Assembly: GCF_015461835.1 (NCBI RefSeq)
Contig: NZ_JACOPX010000003.1
Span: 1 to 64,000 of the forward strand
Length of the DNA stretch: 64,000 nucleotides
Source of the DNA: Pseudomonas neuropathica
Lineage (GTDB): Bacteria; Pseudomonadota; Gammaproteobacteria; Pseudomonadales; Pseudomonadaceae
Direction of reading: 5' to 3'
The notes beneath the pieces are model-generated. The model was not told the origin of the DNA and did no database searches. It saw only the letters and a list, made by a program, of their open reading frames with translations. The position numbers and the translations under genes were made by a program. This document shows, piece by piece, positions 10,533-19,340 of this stretch (position 1 is its first letter; each line of letters begins with the position of its first letter).

Positions 10533-13500
10533 TTAGTTGGGTAAGCGACTTTGCAGGGTCAAGCCGATCTCTATCAGGCGCTGGGATAAAGCGCCGAGGT
10601 TACGGAACATGATGCCGCTAATCCGGGGCATCGACTGTGCCCAGATGTAAAACTGACCATTCCTGCAATTTACTATTGTTCGAACGATATTGCTGGAGCT
10701 GTCGCGACGCACGAGCATGTAGGTATTTTGCATTTTTTTGAGCATGAACATGCCGTTGCGATTGAGGAGTGTGTTCTCTGTTGCCTCAGTCCATTGCGGC
10801 ACAGGTGTTTCGATCTGCAAGCGCAGATCGGCGAATAGAATATCGGATGAGTTGCGCGTCGTTGCCCCGTTATCAAACGGGCCCCGAGTGACTTTCAGTC
10901 CCGGGTCGATACTGACGCCGGGCACTTCGCTGGACACCGCTTCTTCAATGCGTAAACCGATGCCGCCCCTGAGTTCGCTTATGCCTGGCAGATTTCTGAA
11001 CGCGTTGGTGTTCGTTGCCTCGACCAGGGCAACCCATTTTCCGGGTCTGTTGAGGAGCTCGTCACCCCACATGATTTGAGAGGCGAGCCGGGCGTGGATC
11101 ATCTGCTCTTCGATCGAAGTCAGCGGTATTTTCAGTTTGTAACTGTGCGCGACTTCAAGACCATGGCTACGGATGCCATTGGCCTGGGCAGCCTTGATCA
11201 GTTCAAGCATGTTGAATCGGTCATCAGGGTCGGTACCCAGGTTGGACAAGTAGCCGCGAAGATCCTCTGACATCTCTCCCGACAGGTAAAAGTCGTTGAG
11301 ATCTGCCTGGGCAAAATCATTCAGCAAACCACGTACGTACAGTGTGTCGATATGCCGTGCGAATGCTGGCATGTTTTCGATCATGAACCGCATGCTGGCG
11401 ATGCGATCAAGGGTTTCGCCGACGACCAGTCCATCGGTATTGGCAAAGATGCGATCAATCAACTCAGCCGTCTGCATCTCGGGATCGATTTTCGGGATGA
11501 CTGGCCGTGCGGGCAGGTTGGTCCAGTTCATCTCCGAGTAATACTCTTTGGCCTTGTTTAGCAGGGATGTGCGTCTGTCGCGGAAATAAGCCTCATACGT
11601 TTCGGCAGTTGATGGATGACCGCTGGTTGCACTGGAGAACTCGTCGAAAGTCTCGGGCAGGTTCATTGCCCATCTTTTCATTTTCGCAATGTCCATTTCA
11701 ACGATGTCGTTCAGGGCAGTAACCAGACGCAGTGGTCGCGCAACCGGTGAAACCGGTTCAACGAGGGGAAGCTCCGCTGACGGGGTTGATGAGGCTGGGG
11801 CCGAGGATGAGGACGAGGGCAGGTCAATGCCCAGTAAACAGGCCTTGCCCACGCATTGGCCGCCTCCCCTGAGGCGCAACGCGGGTATGCGTTCCCACTT
11901 GCCGCTAGTACTCAAGCGTACTGGCAACGAGTAAGCGAACTGATTGGGTCGCTCGGGATTGACGATGGCCCAGTGGCCAGTGTCTTCGGAGTCGGCAAAG
12001 TAGCGCACGTAGTAAGCCGCACCCTCCATTTCGATGGCATAGCCCGGCTCCTTGTCCAGGCGGTAAATGCCCTCATACTTGCCTGGAGCTGCCTCTGCAG
12101 AACGCTGGGCAAGTAGCTCGTTGCATCGATATTTGGCAGGAATCTTTGGAACAGACCAACCTTGGCGCGCAGCCGCCGTGGCCAACTGCCGGGTGGATGC
12201 GATGGTGGTCCCGGTGGCGATTTCGTTTGCCAGCTCAACGGTCGCCTGTGGATCAATCGTCGCGACTGGCGGTTGATCCACAGGCGGCAAGAAGGGTGCG
12301 TCAGGCGCAGTGAACTCGACCAACCCGAGCATTTCTTGCGCTTCGGCAAACTCCACCTGCGGGCCCACTTCAAGTTGCGCGCCCGTGCTGATCAGAAACG
12401 GAACGTTGAACACAATGTCGATCGCATTGAGCACTGCTCCGGTAACACCGGCTTTGCGTTCGGTTGGCTTAGTGCCGTTGATGGCCTGATCAATGTTCAA
12501 TCCCATGTTCGCGATGCTGGCGCCAATCAAAGGCAACGCCAAAGGCCAGCCCACCGCTGCCATCGGGCCGAATACTTTCAGACCGGCACTCAAATAACCG
12601 ATCCAGAGTTTTTTGCGCAATTGACTGTTGGAAGTGAGCACAAGGTGCGCCTCGGCAACCATGGCCGTGCGTGTCGACTCGCTCAACCAAGTGAATGCGT
12701 CACCGCTGATCGCGACGTTGCTGCGATTGATCATTTGATGATCGCTGTGACCCCAAGTGCTCACCAGGCGGTTCATCAGATCGGTGAGGTTTTCGGTCAA
12801 GTGATTGCGGTCAGCCAGTGGGAAATGCTTGAGAAAAGCCGTGCGCTTGTCCTCTGAATTCATCTGCTCCAGCATCCACCAATGCAGATCCGCTTCATTC
12901 TCCATCAAGAGGAATGTCTGGGATTCGCCTGGCAAGTAAAGGGTCTGGCGGCCACTGTCTTCCACCAGGCGCAGTGCATTGGAGGCTACGTGGCCATCGA
13001 GATCCAGCGCCCGCACTTCAGCACCGACCGGGTGTAACGCTTGCAGCATTGGCAAGGTAACGGGCCAGGTGACGGGCCCGATTACCGAGTCGACGACGCG
13101 CTGAAAGTCAGTTCCGTCAAGGTCACCCTGTTGCAGCGCCTGCACCGCCAGGCTGAGAAAGTTGCACTTTGCCAGGGCTCGGAAGTTATCCGACGAGGTT
13201 TGCCAGAAAGTCGTCAGTTGGCCTGTGTAGCGCGCGCTGAAGTCGACGTCCCAGAACGCCTTCAGCACATCACTGCCCAGCAACCGGACTTCATTGCTCT
13301 GATTGAAGTTTTCTGCCTCCGGGCCATCCGAGTAGAACCCGCAGTAAAGACCAAGCAGATCTGCGTTGTCTTGATCGGTCGCGCGAAAGCGATGGATCAC
13401 CAACTGTGTGAGGGTGAGCGTTTCGTAAGGTTTTTCCAGCAAATGTTCCCAACCGGTGAAGGTCAGCGTGCTGCTCTGCGCCGTTTTGAAACGGTGGAAG

Positions 13501-13673
13501 TAAACACGGTCGGAATCGAGGCCGGACAGTCCGTTGTCCGCCAGTATTTCGTTGGCCACTTGATGGGCAGCGTCGAGCAGACTCGGGCATGTCTGCACGA
13601 TCGTCGCAGCAATGGCTTTGAGGGCAGTTTTGTCCGCAGCGTTTGGCAGGAGACGTCGTTCGGGGGAGGTCAT
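10533..13673 (-). CDS. DUF6543-type (dermonecrotic toxin-like) protein, toxin A
   Basis: A 1046-residue protein without a signal peptide, paralogous over its whole length to the gene at 16153. The N-terminal half has the sequence style of DUF6543 toxins (VYFHRFKTAQSS, LTLTQLVIHRFRATDQDN, ALDLDGHVASNALRL). A hydrophobic stretch around residues 355-400 (LWIGYLSAGLKVFGPMAAV and WPLALPLIGASIANMG) could insert in membranes. From about residue 735 a domain resembles the EreA/ChaN-like fold found in RtxA- and PMT-type toxins: VVGETLDRIASM, then LYVRGLL, then LEVAHSY, then VALVEATNTN. The His expected in the first and last motifs is missing, so catalysis is doubtful. A shared C-terminal module follows (NRNGMFMLKK, LVRRDSSS). 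The start at 13673 was chosen over one 8 codons upstream because it aligns with the paralogue and has AAGGA 10 bases before it. Delivery route unknown. Confidence 0.82.
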   Translation of the reverse strand: MTSPERRLLPNAADKTALKAIAATIVQTCPSLLDAAHQVANEILADNGLSGLDSDRVYFHRFKTAQSSTLTFTGWEHLLEKPYETLTLTQLVIHRFRATDQDNADLLGLYCGFYSDGPEAENFNQSNEVRLLGSDVLKAFWDVDFSARYTGQLTTFWQTSSDNFRALAKCNFLSLAVQALQQGDLDGTDFQRVVDSVIGPVTWPVTLPMLQALHPVGAEVRALDLDGHVASNALRLVEDSGRQTLYLPGESQTFLLMENEADLHWWMLEQMNSEDKRTAFLKHFPLADRNHLTENLTDLMNRLVSTWGHSDHQMINRSNVAISGDAFTWLSESTRTAMVAEAHLVLTSNSQLRKKLWIGYLSAGLKVFGPMAAVGWPLALPLIGASIANMGLNIDQAINGTKPTERKAGVTGAVLNAIDIVFNVPFLISTGAQLEVGPQVEFAEAQEMLGLVEFTAPDAPFLPPVDQPPVATIDPQATVELANEIATGTTIASTRQLATAAARQGWSVPKIPAKYRCNELLAQRSAEAAPGKYEGIYRLDKEPGYAIEMEGAAYYVRYFADSEDTGHWAIVNPERPNQFAYSLPVRLSTSGKWERIPALRLRGGGQCVGKACLLGIDLPSSSSSAPASSTPSAELPLVEPVSPVARPLRLVTALNDIVEMDIAKMKRWAMNLPETFDEFSSATSGHPSTAETYEAYFRDRRTSLLNKAKEYYSEMNWTNLPARPVIPKIDPEMQTAELIDRIFANTDGLVVGETLDRIASMRFMIENMPAFARHIDTLYVRGLLNDFAQADLNDFYLSGEMSEDLRGYLSNLGTDPDDRFNMLELIKAAQANGIRSHGLEVAHSYKLKIPLTSIEEQMIHARLASQIMWGDELLNRPGKWVALVEATNTNAFRNLPGISELRGGIGLRIEEAVSSEVPGVSIDPGLKVTRGPFDNGATTRNSSDILFADLRLQIETPVPQWTEATENTLLNRNGMFMLKKMQNTYMLVRRDSSSNIVRTIVNCRNGQFYIWAQSMPRISGIMFRNLGALSQRLIEIGLTLQSRLPN

Positions 13674-13737
13674 GCGTTCTTCATCCTTGAGAAACAAAGA
13701 CTGAGCATGACCGATTCGCTCAAGGGCAGTGCACTAC
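13674..13737 (-). promoter_or_regulatory. Conserved 64-bp toxin leader, copy A
   Basis: The 64 bases before the toxin A ATG match those before toxin B (19240-19303) at about 56 positions with no gap. On the minus strand the ribosome binding site lies inside CAAGGATG (13682-13689), a match to the CsrA/RsmA consensus CANGGANG. A conserved CCTTGAG about 28 bases upstream can pair with CTCAAGG over the ribosome binding site. No convincing -10 box was found within it. Confidence 0.7.
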
Positions 13738-13831
13738 CCGGCTACCGCATATTGCTCCCCTATTGATAATCGAGTAGGTGTGATGGAGGAGGGCTGTTTG
13801 TCCGGCGTCCTCCAGGCACCTGTTGCCGGTA

Positions 13832-15904
13832 TCAAAGATACTGGGATCGAATCAGATCCGTATCGAATGGCGTCAGCCCTTTATCTAGCGCAAACACTTG
13901 CTCAGCCTGCTGCGGCGAATCCACTCGTTCTCCCCGCGCTCGAACATGTAAGTCGAACAGCGTTTCCAGATCCGGCCGTGGTGTATGCACCAAGGCCCGT
14001 AACATCAACGATACCCCGCTAAGATTTTTGTCGACGTTGTTCCACCGGGGAGATGAAGTAAGCCCGAGATCGGCCCAGACCACGCGTCGTTCCTGCAGGT
14101 CCATCACGAATGGCAGACAAATTACTGTGTCGGAGGCGATATCGATGCGGTCGACCACGGAGCGTGGCTCGAACACTTCACCCGACGCCGTGTCAGTGCG
14201 GGCCATCCATCCGGCGAAGCATTCCGGAAGATCGCAATACGGCTGCTGAGTAAAAGAGTTAATGGACGTGACGACATAGCGGATACCTTTCTCGACCAGA
14301 ACATCAAGGTCGAGGTCGATGAACTCCGAAGCCCCGTCGGGCGCATCGACGATGTCGCCGCTGTGGTAGCCGCCGTAACCCTTCAGGTTGTAGTACGCGA
14401 CCGTATCTTTGAACACGAAATTGGCGTCGAAAAATGCGGCGGACAAGTCGATGTCCGTACGGGCACGACCGTTCTTCCACCACAGAAACAGTCGAATGAA
14501 ACGTGTGTCGGGCATTGGCAGCCGACTGCCCCGAACGAGGGTGCGCAGCGACTTCGATGAGGCACGCTGAGCCAGCGGCACCTTGTATTCGCGTAATGCT
14601 GGATCGACGTAACAGCGGCCTAATGGCGGTAGCAGCGCAAAACGATTTACCAGAGCGTCTTCGCAGATGCGAGCAGCGCGCGCCAACAGTTCAGATGAAA
14701 GAGGCTCTCGGTGATCCCTGATGGCATAGACTTTGGCGAATGAACCTTTCGGTGTGAACGCCCGCAGGGACAAGGGGCGCGGGGCGTTAGCCTGGGCCAA
14801 CACCTGCAACAGCACAGGCGAGGACACTTGTGCTGCAACCGCCTCAAACGCGTCGAGTACCGAGTCTGCTTCCGTCGCGCGGCGCAGGGTCACATCCAGT
14901 CTTCGTGCGAACTCACCTGGACGGCTTTGTAAAAGGGGCGTAAGCGCGGTGATGTCACGCTGGGCCAGCAATGTTTCGACACGTGAGTTAAATGTGACGG
15001 GCGGATCGTTACGGCGCGCTGCCGTGATAGCGGCTAAGGCTCGAGGATACTTATCGCCGTAATCGCCGGGATGTAGTACTTCGGCCAGACGCTTCCAGCG
15101 CTCAGCATGGCGCATTACGTCTTCTGCGGCGTTGGGTATGTTATCGAGCAGGCGCAAAAATAGACGGCGCATCGAGCGCTTCATTGCTTTGAAGCGTGTC
15201 GTAGCTGTCGTCAGCGACACATCTGCGCCACTCAACGCGACTGCCAGTCGTAGCACGTCAGTTGCGGTCTCGACGTTTCGTTGCAGGAAGGCGTCCACCC
15301 TTGCATCGCTGGCGACATACCGGATCAGTGCGCCGCCAACCTGTGCACGGATCTCCCGGAACGGAATGGTCTCAGGCAGCAAGCGGAACACATCGCTTTT
15401 GTACTCTCGAATAAACCAGACTACATCGGCCGTTTCTTCTTCAGAGAGCGAAGTGCGCGATGAAACCAGCGGCTCAAGCAGTGACTCGAATTCAGAGACG
15501 CTTCCCGGTTCGATAACGCGGGATATGAAGTTGCCTTCAAGCATCGGAGGTCGAGCGTGTTCTGTTGCTGGTAAGCGCCAGAGCGTGAGGTAGTGGATGA
15601 CGGCGTTAAGGTACAACTCCGCTTGGGAGGCCGTCAGAACCTGCTCTGGGAAGTCAGGATAAAACGGCCGGTGATGCACGTGAGCACCAGTCTGCCGTCG
15701 AAGCACTCTGATAATTCCGCGTAGCCAGTACTTCAGTTCTGTAGCTGACAACGTGCCGATTTGCTCAATCAGAGACTCTGACAGTACGCATCGGAACGCC
15801 GCGATTTCCTGGACAGCCGACGCGACCTGGGCGCGCGTAGCACCGCCAGAGCCCATCGGGACGTGAACTTTGCTGCGGCGACGCAGGAACAGCTCCTGAT
15901 TCAT
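13832..15904 (-). CDS. TerD-fold protein of the MXAN_6230/SCO0854 type
   Basis: A 690-residue cytoplasmic protein. The N-terminal two thirds is alpha-helical and rich in Arg and Leu, possibly a repeat solenoid. The C-terminal part (about 490-640) looks like a TerD domain: LFLWWKNGRARTDIDLSA, GYHSGDIVDAPDGASEFIDL and SFTQQPYCDLPECFAGWM. Such domains bind calcium and occur in tellurite/stress and biological-conflict loci. It resembles the MXAN_6230/SCO0854 family, but I see no RING-type Cys/His cluster. The start at 15904 (MNQELFLRRRSKVHV) has a strong AAAGGAG 8 bases upstream. It lies between two paralogous toxin genes on the same strand, each with its own leader, so it is probably a separately translated member of that cassette. 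A role in protecting the producer or assisting the toxin is only a guess. Confidence 0.65.
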   Translation of the reverse strand: MNQELFLRRRSKVHVPMGSGGATRAQVASAVQEIAAFRCVLSESLIEQIGTLSATELKYWLRGIIRVLRRQTGAHVHHRPFYPDFPEQVLTASQAELYLNAVIHYLTLWRLPATEHARPPMLEGNFISRVIEPGSVSEFESLLEPLVSSRTSLSEEETADVVWFIREYKSDVFRLLPETIPFREIRAQVGGALIRYVASDARVDAFLQRNVETATDVLRLAVALSGADVSLTTATTRFKAMKRSMRRLFLRLLDNIPNAAEDVMRHAERWKRLAEVLHPGDYGDKYPRALAAITAARRNDPPVTFNSRVETLLAQRDITALTPLLQSRPGEFARRLDVTLRRATEADSVLDAFEAVAAQVSSPVLLQVLAQANAPRPLSLRAFTPKGSFAKVYAIRDHREPLSSELLARAARICEDALVNRFALLPPLGRCYVDPALREYKVPLAQRASSKSLRTLVRGSRLPMPDTRFIRLFLWWKNGRARTDIDLSAAFFDANFVFKDTVAYYNLKGYGGYHSGDIVDAPDGASEFIDLDLDVLVEKGIRYVVTSINSFTQQPYCDLPECFAGWMARTDTASGEVFEPRSVVDRIDIASDTVICLPFVMDLQERRVVWADLGLTSSPRWNNVDKNLSGVSLMLRALVHTPRPDLETLFDLHVRARGERVDSPQQAEQVFALDKGLTPFDTDLIRSQYL

Positions 15905-15965
15905 ACTTGAGTTTCTCCTTTGATCGCCGTCATGGCCGAGCTGCAGCATCGTGTCTACAGCAGAT

Positions 15966-15991
15966 ATAAAAACGCCTGCAAGAAGCAGGCG
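15966..15991 (-). terminator. Intrinsic terminator after toxin B
   Basis: On the minus strand the stem CGCCTGC / GCAGGCG (15973-15979 and 15985-15991) with a TTCTT loop is followed by TTTTTATAT. It lies 160 bases beyond the toxin B stop and just upstream of the TerD-fold gene. The rest of the 248-bp gap 15905-16152 shows no other signal. Confidence 0.85.
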
Positions 15992-16152
15992 CAGTGTGGA
16001 GAGCGAAACCCCTAGGTCATAGGAGGTTTAGAAGGAAGGTGTTCCATAGCCACGGCGGCATTCTACGTAAGGTTGTCTCTGTTTGTCAGGTGGTTGCCTG
16101 TCTCAACGGTGACAAGCTGCTTCGGCAGAAGATTGGTTACTACCAATCAGCC

Positions 16153-19100
16153 TCAATCAGGGATCCGGCTACGCAATATCAGCCCGGTATCGGACAACCG
16201 TTGAGACATGTCCTTCAGGTTGGCGAATGCGATGTCATTCACCCGCTGCCACGCAGGTCGGTGGAGGGAGACCTTGCCGTCACTCGATCGAGTGATCGGT
16301 GTGCGTTGCAGCATGCCTTGTTTGCTGCGGTGTATCAGCGTGTAGCTGTCGCCTGCTTTTTCGAATAAATACATACCTCGCCTGTGCAAGACATTCTCTA
16401 GCGTTTCTTCGGTCCAGGTCACCTCGGGTGCCGGCATTCTCAAGCGCAGATCGGCACGCAGAAGATCTGGATTGCCTTGCCTGACGGTGCCACCGGGCGA
16501 GCTGCCGCGTGGTACTTCAATACCCGGATCGACATCCACGCCCAGCTCTTCACCGGCGCCGACTTCATCGATTCGCAAGCCTATTCCCCCCTTCAGTTCA
16601 CTGATGCCCAGCAGTCCTCTGAAGGTATTGGTGCTGTGAGCATCGGTTACTACGATCCATTTTCCCGGGCTGTTGAGGTAGACGTCACCGGTCATGATGT
16701 CGTTTGTCAGGTAGGTGCTCATCATTTGCTCGTCGACGGAGGGCAGCGGCGTTTTCATTTTGTAGCTAGCGGCGCAGTCGATCGCCTGGACCCGAACCCC
16801 GTTCGCTCGGGCGACCTGGACCAGTTCCAAAGGGTTGAATCGCCCGGCGGGATCGGTGCCCAGGCTGTTCAGGTAAGTGTGTAAATCCGCAGTCATATTG
16901 CCGCTGGTGAAGTAGCGGTTCAGTTCAACCTGAGCGAAGTCACTGAGCAGGCCGCGCAGATAAAGGGTTTTCACGTGTCGGGCCAGCGCCGGCATGTTTT
17001 CAATCAGAAAACCCATGCTGGCAATGCGATCGAGGGTTTCTCCGACCACCAGCCCGGAGGCACTTTCAAAAACGCCATCGACAAGATCGGTCAGTGGCAT
17101 CAGCCGGTTGATCTCGGGTATCACCGGGCGCGTGGGCTGGATGACCCACGGCAGGTTCTTGAAAAAACCTCGGGCTGAACTTTGCAGAAGTTGGCGTTTG
17201 CCGGCGGCATACAACTCGAACGGATCGTCCATAGCGAAGCCGCCGGCACCGTCGGGCTGCAACCGGGCATGGGTTTCGTTGAGGTTCAACGCCCAGGCTT
17301 TTATCGAACGGCGTACCGACGGTTCGATGTCAAAGGCACTGGTCACTGGGCGTGGGGGCCGCGATGTCGAGGGTTGCGGTTCTTCTGCCGGTTGCACGGG
17401 CGTTTCGGGCGAGGCAGGTTCGAAGGTGTCGAGTTCGAGATCTGGAGCGCATTGTTTGCCCATGCACTGGCCGCCACCCTTGAGACCCAAGGCTGGCATG
17501 CGCTCCCATTCTCCTTCGCCATTGAGACGGACAGGCAGCGCGTGGACAAGCTGGTTGGGGCGCTCAGGGTCGACGATTGCCCAGTCGCCACTGCCACGAG
17601 CGTTGGCGAAATAGCGGACATAGTACGGCGTGTCATTCATCAGAATGGCATAGGGGGGATCCGAGTCGAGGCGGTAGACACCCTGGAATTTCCCCGACTC
17701 TTCGCCGAGCGCTGTGCCATCAAGCAACTCGTTGCATTGGTAGCGTTCGGGCACCGGAGGCGGTAGGGCGTTCTGCGCCGGAACCAGCATCGTTTCATCA
17801 ATATCTGGCCCGGGGATGTCGGCATCATCCGGCACCATGATCGGCTCTTGGTAATCGGCTTCGGCAGAGGCATTCAAGGCTTCGCTGTACTCAGCCATTT
17901 CGGTGGCTTCTGCCGCCTCGACCTCGGCGCCAACCTCCAGCATCGGCCCGGTGCCGATCAGCAATGGAAGGTTGAATAACAGATTGATACCACTCAAAAC
18001 CGCACCCAGCACGCCGGCCTTGCGTTCGGCCCTTGTCTTGCCGTTTTGCGCCTGATCGATATTCAGACCCATGCTGGCAAGGGTGGCGCCAATCACCGGT
18101 AACGCCAGCGGCCAACCGACGGTGGCCATCGGAGCAAATACCTTGATGCCCGCACTCAGATAACCGATCCACAGTTTCTTGCGCAGATCGCCATTGGACG
18201 TCAGGGACAGGTGGGCTTCAGCAAACATCGCCTGACGTGTCGAGTCACGCAGCCAACTGAATGCATCATCGCTCAGTTCCTGGTTTGTGCGGTTGATCAG
18301 GTGATGGTCGGCCCGGCCCCAGGTAGCCACCAAGCGATTCATCAGATCGGGCATGTTCTCGCTCATGTGCTGACGATCGGCGAGGGCAAAATGCTCCAGG
18401 AAGGTCGCGCGGCGTTTGGCGTCGTTCAGTTGATCCAGAACCCACCAATGCAGGTCTGCCGGCGTTTCCTTGACCACGAACGCTGCGGTCTCGCTCGGCA
18501 GATAGATAATTTGCCGACCGGCAGAATCGACGAAGCGTAGCAATTGCGTGGAGATATGCCCGTCAATGTCGAAGGCGAACACATTCCCCGTTGTTGTGTG
18601 GCTTGCTTGCAACATGCTCAGGTTGACCGGCCAGCTGACCGGTCCCACCACTGTGTCCACCAGCCATTGAAAGTCACTGCGGGTGAGTTGCCCAAGGTCC
18701 AGCGCCTGCACTGCACGGCTGAGGAAATTGCACTTGGCCAAGGTGCGGAAATCCTCGCCGTGGCTGTTCCAGAAGTCCGTCAGCGTAGCGCTGTAGTGCC
18801 CACTGAAATCGAGGTTCCAGAACACCTTCAGGACCTCGTTGCCGTGCAGGCACACCTGGTTTTTTTCGTCGAAATTCTCGCCCTGCGGACCTTCGCTGTA
18901 GAAGCCACCGTACAGATCGAGAAGATCGGCGTTGTCCTGGTCGGTGGCGCGAAAACGATGAATCACCAACTGCGTCAAGGTCATCGATTCGTAGGGTTTT
19001 TCGCGGATGTGCTCCCAGCCGCTAAACGATCGGGTGCTGCTCTGGGCCGTCTTGAAGCGATGGAAATAAACCTGATCCGGATCAAGGCCGGACAGGTCTT

Positions 19101-19239
19101 TGGCTTCCAGCAGATCACGGGCCGCTTCATGGGCGGCGTCCTGCAGGCCGGGGCAGTTCTGCACGACGGTATAGGCGATTCGCTTCAGAGCCGCCTTGTC
19201 GGCCGCGTTCGGCAGAGGGCTTGGTTGGGTGGCGTACAT
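16153..19239 (-). CDS. DUF6543-type (dermonecrotic toxin-like) protein, toxin B
   Basis: A 1028-residue paralogue of toxin A (10533), alignable end to end (for example LPNAADKAALKRIAYTVVQ against LPNAADKTALKAIAATIVQ). No signal peptide. DUF6543-like N-terminal half; hydrophobic segment at about residues 353-393 (LWIGYLSAGIKVFAPMATV). The EreA/ChaN-like domain starts near 728 with VVGETLDRIASM, followed by LYLRGLL, then IDCAASY near 820 and VVTDAHSTNTF near 860. The last motif keeps its His, unlike toxin A, but the first motif lacks the expected His. The C-terminal module has RRGMYLFEKAG and LIHRSKQG. It is preceded by the conserved 64-bp leader and followed by its own terminator. Likely acts on a host or competitor cell; target unknown. 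Confidence 0.83.
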   Translation of the reverse strand: MYATQPSPLPNAADKAALKRIAYTVVQNCPGLQDAAHEAARDLLEAKDLSGLDPDQVYFHRFKTAQSSTRSFSGWEHIREKPYESMTLTQLVIHRFRATDQDNADLLDLYGGFYSEGPQGENFDEKNQVCLHGNEVLKVFWNLDFSGHYSATLTDFWNSHGEDFRTLAKCNFLSRAVQALDLGQLTRSDFQWLVDTVVGPVSWPVNLSMLQASHTTTGNVFAFDIDGHISTQLLRFVDSAGRQIIYLPSETAAFVVKETPADLHWWVLDQLNDAKRRATFLEHFALADRQHMSENMPDLMNRLVATWGRADHHLINRTNQELSDDAFSWLRDSTRQAMFAEAHLSLTSNGDLRKKLWIGYLSAGIKVFAPMATVGWPLALPVIGATLASMGLNIDQAQNGKTRAERKAGVLGAVLSGINLLFNLPLLIGTGPMLEVGAEVEAAEATEMAEYSEALNASAEADYQEPIMVPDDADIPGPDIDETMLVPAQNALPPPVPERYQCNELLDGTALGEESGKFQGVYRLDSDPPYAILMNDTPYYVRYFANARGSGDWAIVDPERPNQLVHALPVRLNGEGEWERMPALGLKGGGQCMGKQCAPDLELDTFEPASPETPVQPAEEPQPSTSRPPRPVTSAFDIEPSVRRSIKAWALNLNETHARLQPDGAGGFAMDDPFELYAAGKRQLLQSSARGFFKNLPWVIQPTRPVIPEINRLMPLTDLVDGVFESASGLVVGETLDRIASMGFLIENMPALARHVKTLYLRGLLSDFAQVELNRYFTSGNMTADLHTYLNSLGTDPAGRFNPLELVQVARANGVRVQAIDCAASYKMKTPLPSVDEQMMSTYLTNDIMTGDVYLNSPGKWIVVTDAHSTNTFRGLLGISELKGGIGLRIDEVGAGEELGVDVDPGIEVPRGSSPGGTVRQGNPDLLRADLRLRMPAPEVTWTEETLENVLHRRGMYLFEKAGDSYTLIHRSKQGMLQRTPITRSSDGKVSLHRPAWQRVNDIAFANLKDMSQRLSDTGLILRSRIPD

Positions 19240-19303
19240 GCTTTCTCCATCCTTGAGAAATGAAGGCCGAGCATGGCCGATTCGCTCAAGGGGAGTGCAC
19301 TAC
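19240..19303 (-). promoter_or_regulatory. Conserved 64-bp toxin leader, copy B
   Basis: Second copy of the toxin leader, about 56 of 64 bases identical to copy A and at the same distance from the ATG. CAAGGATG (19248-19255, minus strand) and an upstream CCTTGAG are both kept. A second GGAG nearer the ATG may also serve as ribosome binding site. Confidence 0.7.
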
Positions 19304-19340
19304 ATATGTACCGCACATGATCGTTGAAAACGTGCCTGGG

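Noticed and set aside
15132..15593. 153-codon plus-strand ORF opposite the TerD-fold gene
   Set aside because: Low-complexity Ser/Arg-rich shadow; the minus gene has a strong ribosome binding site and TerD motifs.
10533..19303. Prophage or tailocin origin for the toxin block
   Set aside because: No capsid, tail, lysis or integrase genes, and no att-like repeats at the borders.
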